The notes under the pieces: model-generated
Told to the model about the DNA's origin: nothing
Databases searched by the model: none
The model's input: the letters and a program-made list of their open reading frames with translations, nothing else
Shown here: positions 1 to 8,318 of the stretch, in pieces
Position numbering within the stretch: the stretch's first letter is position 1
Layout of the letters: every line of letters starts with the position of its first letter
Program-made: the position numbers and the translations under genes
Source of the DNA: Pseudomonadota bacterium
GTDB taxonomy: Bacteria; Pseudomonadota; Gammaproteobacteria; Competibacterales; Competibacteraceae
Reading direction: 5' to 3'
DNA length: 41,965 nucleotides
Assembly (NCBI GenBank): GCA_030917925.1
Contig: JAUPTV010000136.1
Coordinates: 1-41,965 of the forward strand

Positions 1-241
1 GCTTGGCCTCCAGCACAAAATGCTGGCGGTAATACAGATCGATATAGCCCTTGGTGACGTTACCGTCGGGATGACGAATATCCACGCGCCGCTCGAACAC
101 ATAAGCATTGAGGCGCAGATCGTCAGAAGCGGGTTCGGGCGACGGCACCTCCAGCGCCGCGCACAACCCGGTCAGGAACAGTTGATAATTGGCCCGTTCC
201 GGCCCCGTCGCCTCGCTCCAGACCGTGATAAAAGCGTCCAT
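1..241 (-). CDS. DNA methyltransferase (class I SAM-dependent, type IIG-like), N-terminal fragment
   Basis: Only the first 80 codons lie in the window; the gene runs off the left edge. The reading frame begins MDAFITVWSEATGPERANYQ and continues through FLTGLCAALEVP, AYVFERRVDIRHPDGN and GYIDLYYRQHFVLEAK. I recognise this as the N-terminus of large class I SAM-dependent DNA methyltransferases, often parts of type IIG-like restriction-modification proteins; the IDLY...FVLEAK stretch resembles the D-(E/Q)XK-like nuclease core found at the front of such proteins. The catalytic methylase motifs would lie outside the window, so function is inferred from the N-terminus alone. It follows the histidine kinase gene by 34 bases in the same direction. 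No strong ribosome binding site is visible before the ATG, so the start is likely rather than certain. Confidence 0.6.
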   Translation of the reverse strand, partial: MDAFITVWSEATGPERANYQLFLTGLCAALEVPSPEPASDDLRLNAYVFERRVDIRHPDGNVTKGYIDLYYRQHFVLEAK

Positions 242-275
242 GAATGCGGAGTGACTTGTCAACAAATCAGCCCGG

Positions 276-1733
276 TTATTCAGCGGACCATTCAGGAGTG
301 TCCGCTATAGCCTCCTGCAGTAACTGCCTGGCCTGGTCAAAATCAAAGGCGTCCAAGGCGTCCTGAAAGACTTCGAATCGGTTTTGCAGCGCCGGCTTCA
401 GTACAGCGTGAGATTGTTCCCAAAGAGTTCTCGCCTGAAAATCGCCCTTGGCAAGCAGACGGTCCAGATAAGCGCCGACCGCTTTTATTCGAGGCCAATC
501 AAGGGTTGTGGCGACGGGCGCATGGACTGACCGCGACGGGCTAATGGCCAGACGGATGCTAAACCAGAAACGGCTACCCTGGCCGGGGGTGCTGATAACG
601 CCGATGTCTCCGGCCATCAGAGACACCAGTCGCCGGCTGAGCGCCAGCCCCAAACCGGCCCCGTTATACCGGCGGGTGTAAGAATTATCCCCTTGGCTGA
701 AGTGCTCAAACAACTGGGCCTGCTGTTCAGCAGACAGCCCAATCCCCTGATCTTCCACTTCAAAATGCACGGATACTGCATCTTTATACGCCTGGGTCTG
801 GCGCACTCGAATCGTGATGCACCCAGTCTCGGAGAACTTGACGGCGTTGTTCAGCAGGCTGCCGAGAATCTGATTGAGGCGAATCGGGTCGCCTTTCAGC
901 ATCGCGGGCAGTGCTGGATCCACGTCCCGGACGAGTTCGAGTCCCTTTCTCACGGCGCTGTCGCAAATCTCATACTCAGCATGATCAAGCAACGATTGTA
1001 CGTCAAAGTCGAGGGCTTCAATCTGGAGCCGGTCCGCTTCGATTATGGAAAGATCCAGCAGGTCGTTGATCAGTCCGAGCAGATGACGGGAAGATTGGCG
1101 GATGTTTTCCAGAGCGGCCCGGGATTCCGGAACCTGGGGATGACGGCCCAACAGATAGACAAAGCCGTTGATATGGTTCATCGGGGTCAGCAGTTCATGA
1201 CTCATGTTAGCCAGAAAGGCGCTTTTTGCCCGGTTCGCGCTCTCCGCCTCATCACGCGCCTCAGCCAATTCACGGGTTCGAGCGTAGACCAGTTCCTCCA
1301 GATGATCGCGATGCTGCGCCAGTTCGGTATTAGCGCGATGCAAGGCTTTGGCGCGCCGTTCCAGTTCAAGATGCAACCGGACCCGCGCCCGCACTACGGC
1401 CTGATGGATTGGTTTGTGGATAAAGTCCACGGCTCCGGCGGCCAGAGCCTCCGTTTCACTTTGGATATCCGTGCGTGCGGTGATAAAGATGATGGGAATG
1501 TCGCGGGTGACCACATTGCTTTTAAGCACGGCGCAGACCGCATAACCATCCATCTCCGGCATCATCACATCCAGCAGAATTAAATCCGGGGAGGGCATTT
1601 TAGCTAGCACCACCAGGGCTTGTCGTCCCGATGTGGCAAAGCTCAGATCGTAGTCATCTTCCAACATGCCCAGGAGGATTTCGATATTAGCCAGGGTGTC
1701 GTCGACGATTAGAATACGCAGTGGTGTGGTCAT
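276..1733 (-). CDS. Hybrid sensor histidine kinase with N-terminal receiver domain
   Basis: A 485-residue soluble signalling protein with no membrane segment. Residues 5-120 form a receiver domain: acidic pair D11/D12, phosphoacceptor D55 in LLDVMMPEMDG, conserved K107. A coiled-coil linker (about 121-170) leads to a HisKA dimerisation domain whose phosphorylated histidine is H179 in SHELLTP; the usual arginine after HEL is leucine. An HATPase_c domain follows, with N box (LNNAVKF), DQGIGL and GAGLGLALSRRL. About 75 further residues after the ATPase domain are helical and unassigned. With the receiver first and no sensor domain, the kinase is presumably driven by phosphorylation from another kinase or by a partner. 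The start ATG has an upstream GGGGGCAGG on the minus strand. The target is unknown; the gene downstream encodes a DNA methyltransferase. Confidence 0.88.
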   Translation of the reverse strand: MTTPLRILIVDDTLANIEILLGMLEDDYDLSFATSGRQALVVLAKMPSPDLILLDVMMPEMDGYAVCAVLKSNVVTRDIPIIFITARTDIQSETEALAAGAVDFIHKPIHQAVVRARVRLHLELERRAKALHRANTELAQHRDHLEELVYARTRELAEARDEAESANRAKSAFLANMSHELLTPMNHINGFVYLLGRHPQVPESRAALENIRQSSRHLLGLINDLLDLSIIEADRLQIEALDFDVQSLLDHAEYEICDSAVRKGLELVRDVDPALPAMLKGDPIRLNQILGSLLNNAVKFSETGCITIRVRQTQAYKDAVSVHFEVEDQGIGLSAEQQAQLFEHFSQGDNSYTRRYNGAGLGLALSRRLVSLMAGDIGVISTPGQGSRFWFSIRLAISPSRSVHAPVATTLDWPRIKAVGAYLDRLLAKGDFQARTLWEQSHAVLKPALQNRFEVFQDALDAFDFDQARQLLQEAIADTPEWSAE

Positions 1734-1830
1734 AACCTGCCCCCGTTGGGTTGTTCGTCAAATCCTGCAATTAAGCCGGCGTGGTTACGAAAGGAGATAA
1801 TAGAGATTGTATTACGTCTAACCAGAATAT

Positions 1831-2631
1831 TTAATCGGCAAGCAGACGCCTTAATGCTTCCGGCAAGCGCACTTCCATAGCGATGGGCAGATGATCCGAA
1901 TAAACCGGGTCGAGGACTTCAACCCGTTCAACGGTGATCGACGGAGAGACCAGAATATGGTCCAGTTGCCGGTCGGGTCGCCAACTGGGAAAGGTGAGCA
2001 GTCCCGGCGCGGGTTCACATAGGCGAACGCTCTCCAGCAGCACGGCCATTTCCCGACTGTCTGACCGGCAATTGAGATCGCCCATCACAATCACATGGCG
2101 GCAGTCGTGGGTCAGTTCCGCCAGAAATTCAATTTGCCGCAACCGTCCGCGCTGGCCCAAAGCCATGTGCAGGATCAGCACATGCAGGGCATCGGGGCCG
2201 GTTCCAAAACGGACCTCCAGGACGCCGCGTCCCGGAATGCGCCCCGGCAGTTTGTGTTCATGGATCGCGTCGGGGCGAATGCGGCTGAGGAGTGCGTTGC
2301 CGTGTTGGGAGATCATGCCGATTTTGCGATTGGATTGATCAAAGACATGCGCGAAACCGGCGTAATCGGCCAGGTATTTCACCTGATTAACGAAACCACT
2401 CCGCAGACTGCCCGCGTCCACTTCCTGCAAGCCGACCAAATCATAATTTGCCAAAACCCGGGCGATACCGTCGAGATTAACCATCCGCGACGGCACCGGC
2501 AGGACATGTCGCCAACTGCGTGTGAAATATTGGGAGTAGTTGTGGGTGCTCAAGCCACTTTGAATATTATAGCTGAGCAACCGCAATCGGTACGGCTCCG
2601 CGTCATCATCGGCCATGCCGGATCTCTGCAT
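1831..2631 (-). CDS. Endonuclease/exonuclease/phosphatase (EEP) family protein
   Basis: A 266-residue EEP-fold phosphohydrolase. Family motifs in order are LLSYNIQSG near the N-terminus (Asn of the metal site), LVGLQEVDAG (catalytic Glu), the middle GNALLSR, VIVMGDLNCR (Asp/Asn pair) and the C-terminal SDHLPIAMEV (Asp-His dyad). The fold cleaves phosphodiester or phosphomonoester bonds in a Mg-dependent way; substrate cannot be told from sequence. No signal peptide is evident. It begins at the base next to the dsbA stop codon, so the two are translationally coupled. An internal ATG five codons in (2616) is an alternative start. An EEP gene beside dsbA and cytochrome c4 is a recurrent arrangement in gammaproteobacteria such as Pseudomonas (recalled, not checked). 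Confidence 0.8.
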   Translation of the reverse strand: MQRSGMADDDAEPYRLRLLSYNIQSGLSTHNYSQYFTRSWRHVLPVPSRMVNLDGIARVLANYDLVGLQEVDAGSLRSGFVNQVKYLADYAGFAHVFDQSNRKIGMISQHGNALLSRIRPDAIHEHKLPGRIPGRGVLEVRFGTGPDALHVLILHMALGQRGRLRQIEFLAELTHDCRHVIVMGDLNCRSDSREMAVLLESVRLCEPAPGLLTFPSWRPDRQLDHILVSPSITVERVEVLDPVYSDHLPIAMEVRLPEALRRLLAD

Positions 2632-3252
2632 TCAGCCCTGCGGTTGCGCTTCTTTGGCAATCAGAAAGTCCACGACCTCGAACATACGCGGCGAACGCAC
2701 ATCGTATTTACCATTCACAATGATAGTGGGCACCCCTTTCACCCCGTAGCGTTGCGCCAACTGATTGCTGCGCCGCAACTGGGTTTCAGTCTGAAACGAC
2801 TTATAGGCTTTGCGGAATGCGTCCTGATCGACGCCATGTTCGGCAAAAAATGTCGCCAATTCATTCTCGGTATTGAGCTTGCGTCGCTTGTGGAAAGCCT
2901 CAAACAGGACCGGATGCAGTTTATCCAGCACTCCGAGCGTTTCCGCCGCGTAGTAGGCACGAGCGCCCGGTTCCCAGTTGGCCCCGAAGGCGACCGGCAT
3001 ACGCGTGAATACGACATTCTCCGGCTTGCGTTTCAGCCATTCCTGCGTCACCGGTTCCAGTTCATAACAATGCGGGCAGCCATACCAGAACATTTCGACG
3101 ACTTCGATCTTGCCGGGTGTTGCCGGCGGAATCGGCGTCTGCAAACGCACATAGTCCTTGCCTTCGGCAAACGGCGGCGGGTCGGCGGCATATCCGGCCA
3201 GCGGCAGCGCGCAAACCATGAGAAGCAGCAGATAACGAAGCGGGTTGGGCAT
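2632..3252 (-). CDS. dsbA: Periplasmic thiol:disulfide interchange protein DsbA
   Basis: Introduces disulfide bonds into exported proteins. From the chosen ATG the product is 206 residues, with a signal peptide (MPNPLRYLLLLMVCALPLAG, cleavage likely after the AYAA-like site near residue 23). The thioredoxin fold carries the active site C59-P-H-C62 and the cis-proline loop KGVPTIIV. The frame stays open 15 codons further upstream, but the start at 3252 has a GGAG about 11 bases before it and puts the signal peptide at the N-terminus, so I chose it. It lies directly downstream of ccsA/resB on the same strand, consistent with a joint role in handling cysteines of exported c-type apocytochromes. 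Confidence 0.93.
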   Translation of the reverse strand: MPNPLRYLLLLMVCALPLAGYAADPPPFAEGKDYVRLQTPIPPATPGKIEVVEMFWYGCPHCYELEPVTQEWLKRKPENVVFTRMPVAFGANWEPGARAYYAAETLGVLDKLHPVLFEAFHKRRKLNTENELATFFAEHGVDQDAFRKAYKSFQTETQLRRSNQLAQRYGVKGVPTIIVNGKYDVRSPRMFEVVDFLIAKEAQPQG

Positions 3253-3307
3253 CGGACGAACTCCATGGACGTGAGGTGGGAGAAAAAGGGTAGCCATGCT
3301 GGCGGCG

Positions 3308-4486
3308 CTACAATGACCCGTAGGAATGCAAACCGGACAGGAACATGTTGACGCCGAGGAACGCGAACAGGGTTACGAACAGGCCGATCACCGCCCACCA
3401 GGCCATGGGTGCGCCGCGCCAGCCTTTGGTCATACGCAGATGCAGCCAGGCGGCGTAATTCAGCCAGACAATTAGCGCCCAGGTTTCCTTGGGGTCCCAG
3501 GACCAGTAACCGCCCCAGGCTTCGGCGGCCCACAGTGCGCCGAGAATCGTCGCAATCGTGAACGCGGCGAAACCGAGCGCAATGGCCTTGTACATCACGT
3601 CATCCAGCAAATCCAGCGGCGGCAACACCCGCGCCAGCAGGCCATCGGGCCGCCGCGATTCAGCGCCAGCCCGCAACAGGTAAGCCGTCCCCATCATCGC
3701 CGCCAGGGCAAAAGCGCCATAGCCAATGAAATTGGCCGGGACGTGAATCTTCATCCAGTAGCTTTGCAGCGCCGGAATCAGCGGCTGAATGTGATGCGCT
3801 TCACGGTCGAAGGTGTACCACAGCAGGAATCCTACCGCGCCACTGATCGCCAGCAGCGCAAAGCCGCCCATGGAACGGGTGCGGTGGCGATCTTCGTAAA
3901 ACAGATACAGGAGGGCGGTGATTAGCGCGAACAGAATGAACACTTCATAGAGATTGCTAACCGGGATATGGCCGATGTCCGCGCCCAGCAGATAGGACTC
4001 GCGCCAGCGCACCAGCAGCCCGGTCAGGCCCATGACCGTCGCGCACCAGGTCAACGCGGTCGCGGTTTTGCCGACAAATTCGGAGCGGGTGAACATCGCA
4101 GCGAAATAGGTGGGCGTGGCCAGCACATACAACGCGCTCATCCACATAAACGCCGCCTGGCTTTCCAGAAAATACTTGAGCCAGAAACTGGTCTTGCGTA
4201 ATTCATAGTCCGCACCGTAGCGCCACAGCGCCAGCACAGCGAGAACGGCAGCCGCCAGGGTAAACAGCCGTGCCGGTTTCCAGTACTGCCCCCAGACGAT
4301 CAGCGCCAGCGTGCTGCCGATTTGAATGGCGACCTCATAGCCGTCCATGTAGGAGCGGTACAGCCACCAGGCATAGACCGAACCGACGACGACCAGCAGC
4401 GCCCACACGCCATCCCAGGCGTTTAATTGCTCAACCCACGAGGGTTGCTCCCACGATTCCAGCATGGCTTCACGCGTTACCGACAT
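3308..4486 (-). CDS. ccsA: System II cytochrome c biogenesis protein CcsA (ResC/CcsB type)
   Basis: A 392-residue polytopic membrane protein that, with ResB, moves haem across the inner membrane and attaches it to apocytochrome c. The hallmark tryptophan-rich WWD-type motif is present near the C-terminus (WGGYWSWDPKETWALIVWL), preceded by several hydrophobic segments and conserved histidines in flanking loops. The C-terminus ends in a last transmembrane helix and FLSGLHSYGSL, typical of the family. The start overlaps the resB stop by 10 bases, so they are coupled. System II in a gammaproteobacterium differs from the ccmABCDEFGH System I of Escherichia coli but is known in several gamma and beta lineages. 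Confidence 0.92.
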   Translation of the reverse strand: MSVTREAMLESWEQPSWVEQLNAWDGVWALLVVVGSVYAWWLYRSYMDGYEVAIQIGSTLALIVWGQYWKPARLFTLAAAVLAVLALWRYGADYELRKTSFWLKYFLESQAAFMWMSALYVLATPTYFAAMFTRSEFVGKTATALTWCATVMGLTGLLVRWRESYLLGADIGHIPVSNLYEVFILFALITALLYLFYEDRHRTRSMGGFALLAISGAVGFLLWYTFDREAHHIQPLIPALQSYWMKIHVPANFIGYGAFALAAMMGTAYLLRAGAESRRPDGLLARVLPPLDLLDDVMYKAIALGFAAFTIATILGALWAAEAWGGYWSWDPKETWALIVWLNYAAWLHLRMTKGWRGAPMAWWAVIGLFVTLFAFLGVNMFLSGLHSYGSL

Positions 4487-6528
4487 GATTCACTGACCTC
4501 CTGATTGATAGACTCGCTACTCGCCCTACCCGTTACTCGCCGCTCCAGCGCCGCCGCCAGTCCCGCAAATTCATCGGCAAACTCTATCTGGCGACGATTA
4601 GCCACCCCGGCCAGCGCCAGACGGGTGGCGCCGTCTTCATCCGCCAGCCAGATCCACAGCCGACGGTAGGAAGTATAAAACATGACGAAGACGCCGAGGG
4701 TCAGCAGCGCAAAGCCGATATAGACCACGACCGCGCCGCTACTGCGGGTGATTTGCAAACCGGAGGCTTCCACCTGCTGAAAACCGGCCAGTTGCAGATA
4801 GAACGGCGCTCCGTAAGTCGGCAGCACCGCCAGTGCCGATACCGCATCGTTGAAAAACGCTTCTTCCTGCTCGCCGATGCCCTGCTCAACCGCCAGGCCC
4901 TCCTCGCGCAGGATTTCCACAAACACCTCCGCCAGGGTGTCGCGCACGATATTGAGATACAGCGTGGTGGCTTCCTGCAACCGGTCAGCGGGCACTACGG
5001 CTTTGGCCCGTTCCGCGACGGCGTTGAAGCCGCCCTGGGTCACCAGTTCAAGCAAATTCAGCCGCACCCGGTTGAAATCACGCTGAAAGTCAGCATTTTC
5101 ACCCGGCACCGGGGCGTGTTCAAATCGCTGACGTAGCCAGTCAGTATCCCGCAACCGGGCATTAAAGCGCAGAAACCGCTCAGGACTGCTTTTGGCATCC
5201 GCCGGGATATGCAGATAAATGAACGGGTCGCCCGGTTGGGCGCGCATCCCGCTGATATGGAACCAGCGCCCTTCCATCTGCACCGGGGCCATATAGTTGA
5301 AATATTCCCGCGCTTCCCCCGTCGCATCGCGCAACTTGAAACCAAAGCTTGGCCCGAAGTTGCGAAAGCGCCGGTCGCCGGGTTGGGCGTCCGGTTCCGG
5401 CAACAGATTGAATAATCGAAAACTGTCCAGTTCCAAAGTCAATGCGCCGGACGAGCCGCCGACTTTGAGCGCTTCACCTACTTCACCCTTTGCAGCAACC
5501 GGCTCCGGACGGGGCGCGGCCAGTGGCCAAGCTTGCAAATCCAGTTTGGAACCGCCATCGCCGAAGTCCGATTGATAAATGGCATAACCGCTATAAACCA
5601 GCGGATGGTTGACGCGAATGGTCGCCGCCAACGGCTGGTCGCCCAAGTGCTCCTGATCATGAATCAGCACCTCGCTGACAAACGACTTGGGCTGACCGGT
5701 GTCGTAATAGGCGACCTGAAAATCCTTCAGTTCAATGGCAAAGGGCAGTTCCTGCAAGACAAAACCATCGCGCACCCGCAGGAAGATGAAATTGGCGCTG
5801 GAACCCTCCGGCAACATGACATTACCGCGAAAAGCCGGGATCGTGCCGGGTGCCAGCCGACTTTCCGGGGGCAGGTCACGGGCGGCCAGATCGCGGGTTT
5901 CAATGCGCAACTCACCGCGCCATTCCTTGATTTTCAGCCACAGGTTGCCGTCCAGCAGACCGCCGATCCCGATGACCACGATAGCGGTATGGGTCAACAA
6001 ATAGCCCAGGCGATTGAAACGACCCTTCACTGCCGCCACGACCTGATGATCGCCATGGTCCGCAACCTGCCAGCGGTAGCCGCGTTTCTGAAGCAGGTCA
6101 GTGACGGCCTGAAGCGCTGCGTCGGGACGCTGATTCAGCCATTGCCACTCCGCACGTTGATGAAAACCCCGTAGTGAATCCAGTCGCACCTGGGTACGGA
6201 AGCGGGTCATCTCCCGCCACAGGATCGGCGCTTGCCGGTAAATACAGACGCTAGTGGACAAAATCAGGAAGGCGAGAATGCTGATAAACCAGCCGGTCCC
6301 GTAAACATCATACAAACCTAACTGTAGAAAAGTGTCAAACCAGAACGGGCCGAACTTGAGGATGTAATCGGGATAGGGTTGATTCTGCTGCAAGACCGTG
6401 CCGATGACCGACGCGACCGCGACAATCACCAGCAGGGTAATGGCAAGATTCATGGAACCGAGAAATTCCAGCACTACCCAACTCAGGGTATGCCGACCGG
6501 AAGGCGGCGAGGCGGCGGTATCGTTCAC
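4477..6528 (-). CDS. resB: System II cytochrome c biogenesis protein ResB (Ccs1)
   Basis: Partner of CcsA in haem delivery to periplasmic apocytochrome c. The chosen GTG start gives 683 residues. Three hydrophobic segments lie in the first 160 residues (around ITLLVIVAVASVIGTVL, WFISILAFLILSTSVCIY and YLLTHTAIVVIGIGGLL). A long periplasmic domain follows, then a last membrane helix near the C-terminus (VVVYIGFALLTLGVFVMFYTS). The frame is open up to an ATG at 6654, but that extension would cover a strong rho-independent terminator at 6612-6642 belonging to the upstream cytochrome gene, and its residues are not ResB-like. The GTG at 6528, beginning VNDTAASPPSG, is therefore preferred although its ribosome site is weak. 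Confidence 0.88.
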   Translation of the reverse strand: MNDTAASPPSGRHTLSWVVLEFLGSMNLAITLLVIVAVASVIGTVLQQNQPYPDYILKFGPFWFDTFLQLGLYDVYGTGWFISILAFLILSTSVCIYRQAPILWREMTRFRTQVRLDSLRGFHQRAEWQWLNQRPDAALQAVTDLLQKRGYRWQVADHGDHQVVAAVKGRFNRLGYLLTHTAIVVIGIGGLLDGNLWLKIKEWRGELRIETRDLAARDLPPESRLAPGTIPAFRGNVMLPEGSSANFIFLRVRDGFVLQELPFAIELKDFQVAYYDTGQPKSFVSEVLIHDQEHLGDQPLAATIRVNHPLVYSGYAIYQSDFGDGGSKLDLQAWPLAAPRPEPVAAKGEVGEALKVGGSSGALTLELDSFRLFNLLPEPDAQPGDRRFRNFGPSFGFKLRDATGEAREYFNYMAPVQMEGRWFHISGMRAQPGDPFIYLHIPADAKSSPERFLRFNARLRDTDWLRQRFEHAPVPGENADFQRDFNRVRLNLLELVTQGGFNAVAERAKAVVPADRLQEATTLYLNIVRDTLAEVFVEILREEGLAVEQGIGEQEEAFFNDAVSALAVLPTYGAPFYLQLAGFQQVEASGLQITRSSGAVVVYIGFALLTLGVFVMFYTSYRRLWIWLADEDGATRLALAGVANRRQIEFADEFAGLAAALERRVTGRASSESINQEVSESCR

Positions 6529-6611
6529 GAAGGGGTTTTCAAGGTAGGGGCGAATGCCTGAGTGTGACCCGACTAGCGGATCATCGTTCCCGCGCCGAGG
6601 TTGGAAGGTGC

Positions 6612-6642
6612 AACGAAAAAGGGCGGCCCGAAAGCCGCCCTC
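6612..6642 (-). terminator. Rho-independent terminator of the cytochrome c4 gene
   Basis: On the minus strand a perfect 7-bp stem GGGCGGC/GCCGCCC with a six-base loop (6621-6640) is followed by five T residues (6616-6620). It sits 50 bases downstream of the cytochrome c4 stop and before resB. It should end or reduce transcription from the cytochrome gene, suggesting resB/ccsA/dsbA have their own promoter or depend on readthrough. Confidence 0.8.
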
Positions 6643-6691
6643 AGATTCAAGCAAGGTAACAGCCCGGTTAACCGGGTCTTCTTGCTATTGA

Positions 6692-7300
6692 CTATTGCAG
6701 ACCCTGGATATAGGACGAAACCGCCTTGATTTCCTGATCGGTGATCTTGGCGGCGACCTGTCGCATCATCTGACCGGCGTCATTAGCACGTTCCATGGCG
6801 CGGAACGCCTTGAGCTGGAGTTCAATGTAATCCGCGTGCTGGCCAGCCAGCGCCGGGAACTTGGCGGCGGGATTGCCCGCGCCTGTGGCCCCGTGACAGG
6901 CCATACAGGCCGACACGCCACTGTTCAGATTGCCGCCACGGAAGACCGCTTCGCCCGCTGGCGCCAGTGCGGGATCAGCAGCGCTGCGCGCAATCTGTTG
7001 GGAAGCATAGAACGCTGACAAATCTTCCATATCCTGGGGGCTGAGCGGCGCGACCATCCCGACCATGATGGCGTTGACACGAGCGCCACTCTTGAATTCC
7101 ATCAACTGCTTGGTCAGATAATCAGCGCTCTGCCCGGCCAGTTTCGGATATTGGGGATTGGTGCTGTTGCCATCCGGATTGTGGCAGGCCGTGCAGGTTG
7201 CAGACTTGGCTTTACCGGCGGCGGGGTCGCCAGCGGCCCATGCGGTGGTCGCAGAACCGAGCAGCGCGCATGTTGCGGCGATCACAACGAGTTTTTTCAT
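6692..7300 (-). CDS. Dihaem cytochrome c4
   Basis: A 202-residue periplasmic electron carrier. A signal peptide (MKKLVVIAATCALLGSATTA, cleavage after AWA) precedes two homologous haem domains with CTACH (C36-H40) and CMACH (C132-H136). Each has the downstream methionine-containing segment expected for the sixth haem ligand. Length and two-domain layout match cytochrome c4, which donates electrons to terminal oxidases in proteobacteria. The start is supported by AGGAG about ten bases upstream. Its product would be a client of the ResB/CcsA and DsbA proteins encoded next on the same strand. Confidence 0.92.
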   Translation of the reverse strand: MKKLVVIAATCALLGSATTAWAAGDPAAGKAKSATCTACHNPDGNSTNPQYPKLAGQSADYLTKQLMEFKSGARVNAIMVGMVAPLSPQDMEDLSAFYASQQIARSAADPALAPAGEAVFRGGNLNSGVSACMACHGATGAGNPAAKFPALAGQHADYIELQLKAFRAMERANDAGQMMRQVAAKITDQEIKAVSSYIQGLQ

Positions 7301-7482
7301 TTTTGAAAGGCTCCTGTACGATGACGATATTCGGCTCAGGCGACCTACCGCCGATGCAGATTAAAGAGTAGCGCAAGTCGGCGGATGAGCCTCGCTGGGT
7401 CGAGGCGGAATTCTAGCTGTGTGAGTTCGATCCGCCCGGCGCAAACGACGCTTTTATATACCAGTTTCGGCTTTCAAGTTCA

Positions 7483-8244
7483 ATGAAAAACCCTGATAAA
7501 TCTGTTCCCTTTCCGGCCATGACCAAAGCCGCCAGCCGCTATCAAGCGGTGCATTTCTTCAATAGTGTCAATGAGTTAGAGCAATTACCACCTGATACGG
7601 GTCAGGAAATTGCCTTTGCCGGACGCTCCAATGCGGGCAAATCCAGTGCGCTGAACCTGCTGACCGGCCAGCGCCAATTAGCGCGAGTGAGCAAAACGCC
7701 GGGCCGCACCCAGATGATTAACTTTTTCCAGGTGGATGCCGAGCGTTATCTGGTGGATTTACCCGGCTACGGTTATGCCAAGGTGCCCGAGGCCATTCGC
7801 CGCCACTGGGGCGCATTGCTGGAGCGCTACTTGCGTGAGCGACAGGCGCTGTGCGGTTTGATGATGATGATGGATATTCGTCACCCGCTGACTGACCTGG
7901 ATCGGCGGATGCTGGATTGCTGCGCCACCCGGCAACTCGCGGCGCATATCCTGCTGACCAAGGCTGACAAGCTCAGTCGAGGCGCGGCCAGCACCGCGTT
8001 GCAGCAATTGCAAAAAACGCTGCGCAGCGACTACCCGCAAGCGACCGCGCAGCTCTTTTCAGCACCAACCGGCCAGGGCGTCGGTGAAGCCCATCAACAG
8101 TTGGATGAATGGCTGGGGTTTGGTGCTGTTGAGCAGCACCAAACCCAGGTCGCAGAAGACCGGTTGCAGATCGCCGGTCGTGGCCCGCAGTTGCGCCAGG
8201 ACGGAGCACAGGGCGGCGTCGTTAATTTGAATAGCAATCGGTAA
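7483..8244 (+). CDS. engB: Ribosome biogenesis GTP-binding protein EngB (YsxC/YihA) with unusual C-terminal extension
   Basis: An essential GTPase acting in assembly of the large ribosomal subunit. G1 is GRSNAGKS (residues 47-54), the switch I threonine region is KTPGRTQ, G3 is DLPGYG and G4 is TKAD. The family normally ends near residue 210, which here is DEWLGFG (208-214). The reading frame then runs about 40 further residues, rich in Gln and Gly, that look unlike EngB. The extension starts in a 13-bp perfect inverted repeat and may come from invading DNA (see the separate entry). The start is uncertain: neither the ATG at 7483 nor the one at 7519 has a clear ribosome site. The gene is divergent from cytochrome c4, a conserved neighbourhood. 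Confidence 0.93.
   Translation: MKNPDKSVPFPAMTKAASRYQAVHFFNSVNELEQLPPDTGQEIAFAGRSNAGKSSALNLLTGQRQLARVSKTPGRTQMINFFQVDAERYLVDLPGYGYAKVPEAIRRHWGALLERYLRERQALCGLMMMMDIRHPLTDLDRRMLDCCATRQLAAHILLTKADKLSRGAASTALQQLQKTLRSDYPQATAQLFSAPTGQGVGEAHQQLDEWLGFGAVEQHQTQVAEDRLQIAGRGPQLRQDGAQGGVVNLNSNR
8116..8146. repeat. 13-bp perfect inverted repeat inside the engB 3' end
   Basis: The arms are GGGTTTGGTGCTG (8116-8128) and its exact reverse complement (8134-8146), separated by TTGAG. The hairpin lies where EngB homology ends and is not followed by a T-tract, so it is not an ordinary terminator. It may be a scar of a rearrangement or a transcript-stabilising hairpin. Confidence 0.75.
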
Positions 8245-8245
8245 T
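8119..8245 (-). pseudogene. Possible remnant of a phage virion-morphogenesis (gpG-like) gene, antisense to the engB tail
   Basis: On the minus strand an open frame over this stretch reads PIAIQINDAALCSVLAQLRA followed by TTGDLQPVFCDLGLVLLNSTK. This resembles, from memory, the N-terminus of Mu-type gpG / phage virion morphogenesis proteins, whose early region has a similar ALRxxLxxLxxxTGDLxPxxxDIGxxLxxST pattern. There is no proper start codon and the similarity stops at the engB domain boundary, so at most this is a decayed fragment. It would explain the non-EngB character of the sense-strand extension. Recognition is by eye only and could be chance. Confidence 0.3.
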
Positions 8246-8285
8246 AGATGCCAAGCTGGGCGTTAAAATTGTGAGGATATAGCTG

Positions 8286-8318
8286 AACTCTCGGGAAGAA
8301 TACCCGAGGTTTGCTATT
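8286..8318 (+). terminator. Probable terminator downstream of engB
   Basis: An inverted repeat CTCGGG (8290-8295) / CCCGAG (8303-8308) with a seven-base loop, extendable by AAC/GTT past one bulged base, is followed by a T-rich run (TTTGCTATTT). It lies between convergent engB and aapP and is oriented to end engB transcription. Confidence 0.5.

Noticed and set aside
693-1583. Plus-strand open frame of 296 codons
   Set aside because: Antisense to the histidine kinase, whose domains are all clear; no ribosome site or recognisable motif.
6529-6654. N-terminal extension of ResB by 42 residues
   Set aside because: The extension spans a strong terminator hairpin of the upstream gene and has Arg-rich, non-ResB residues; the GTG at 6528 is the better start.
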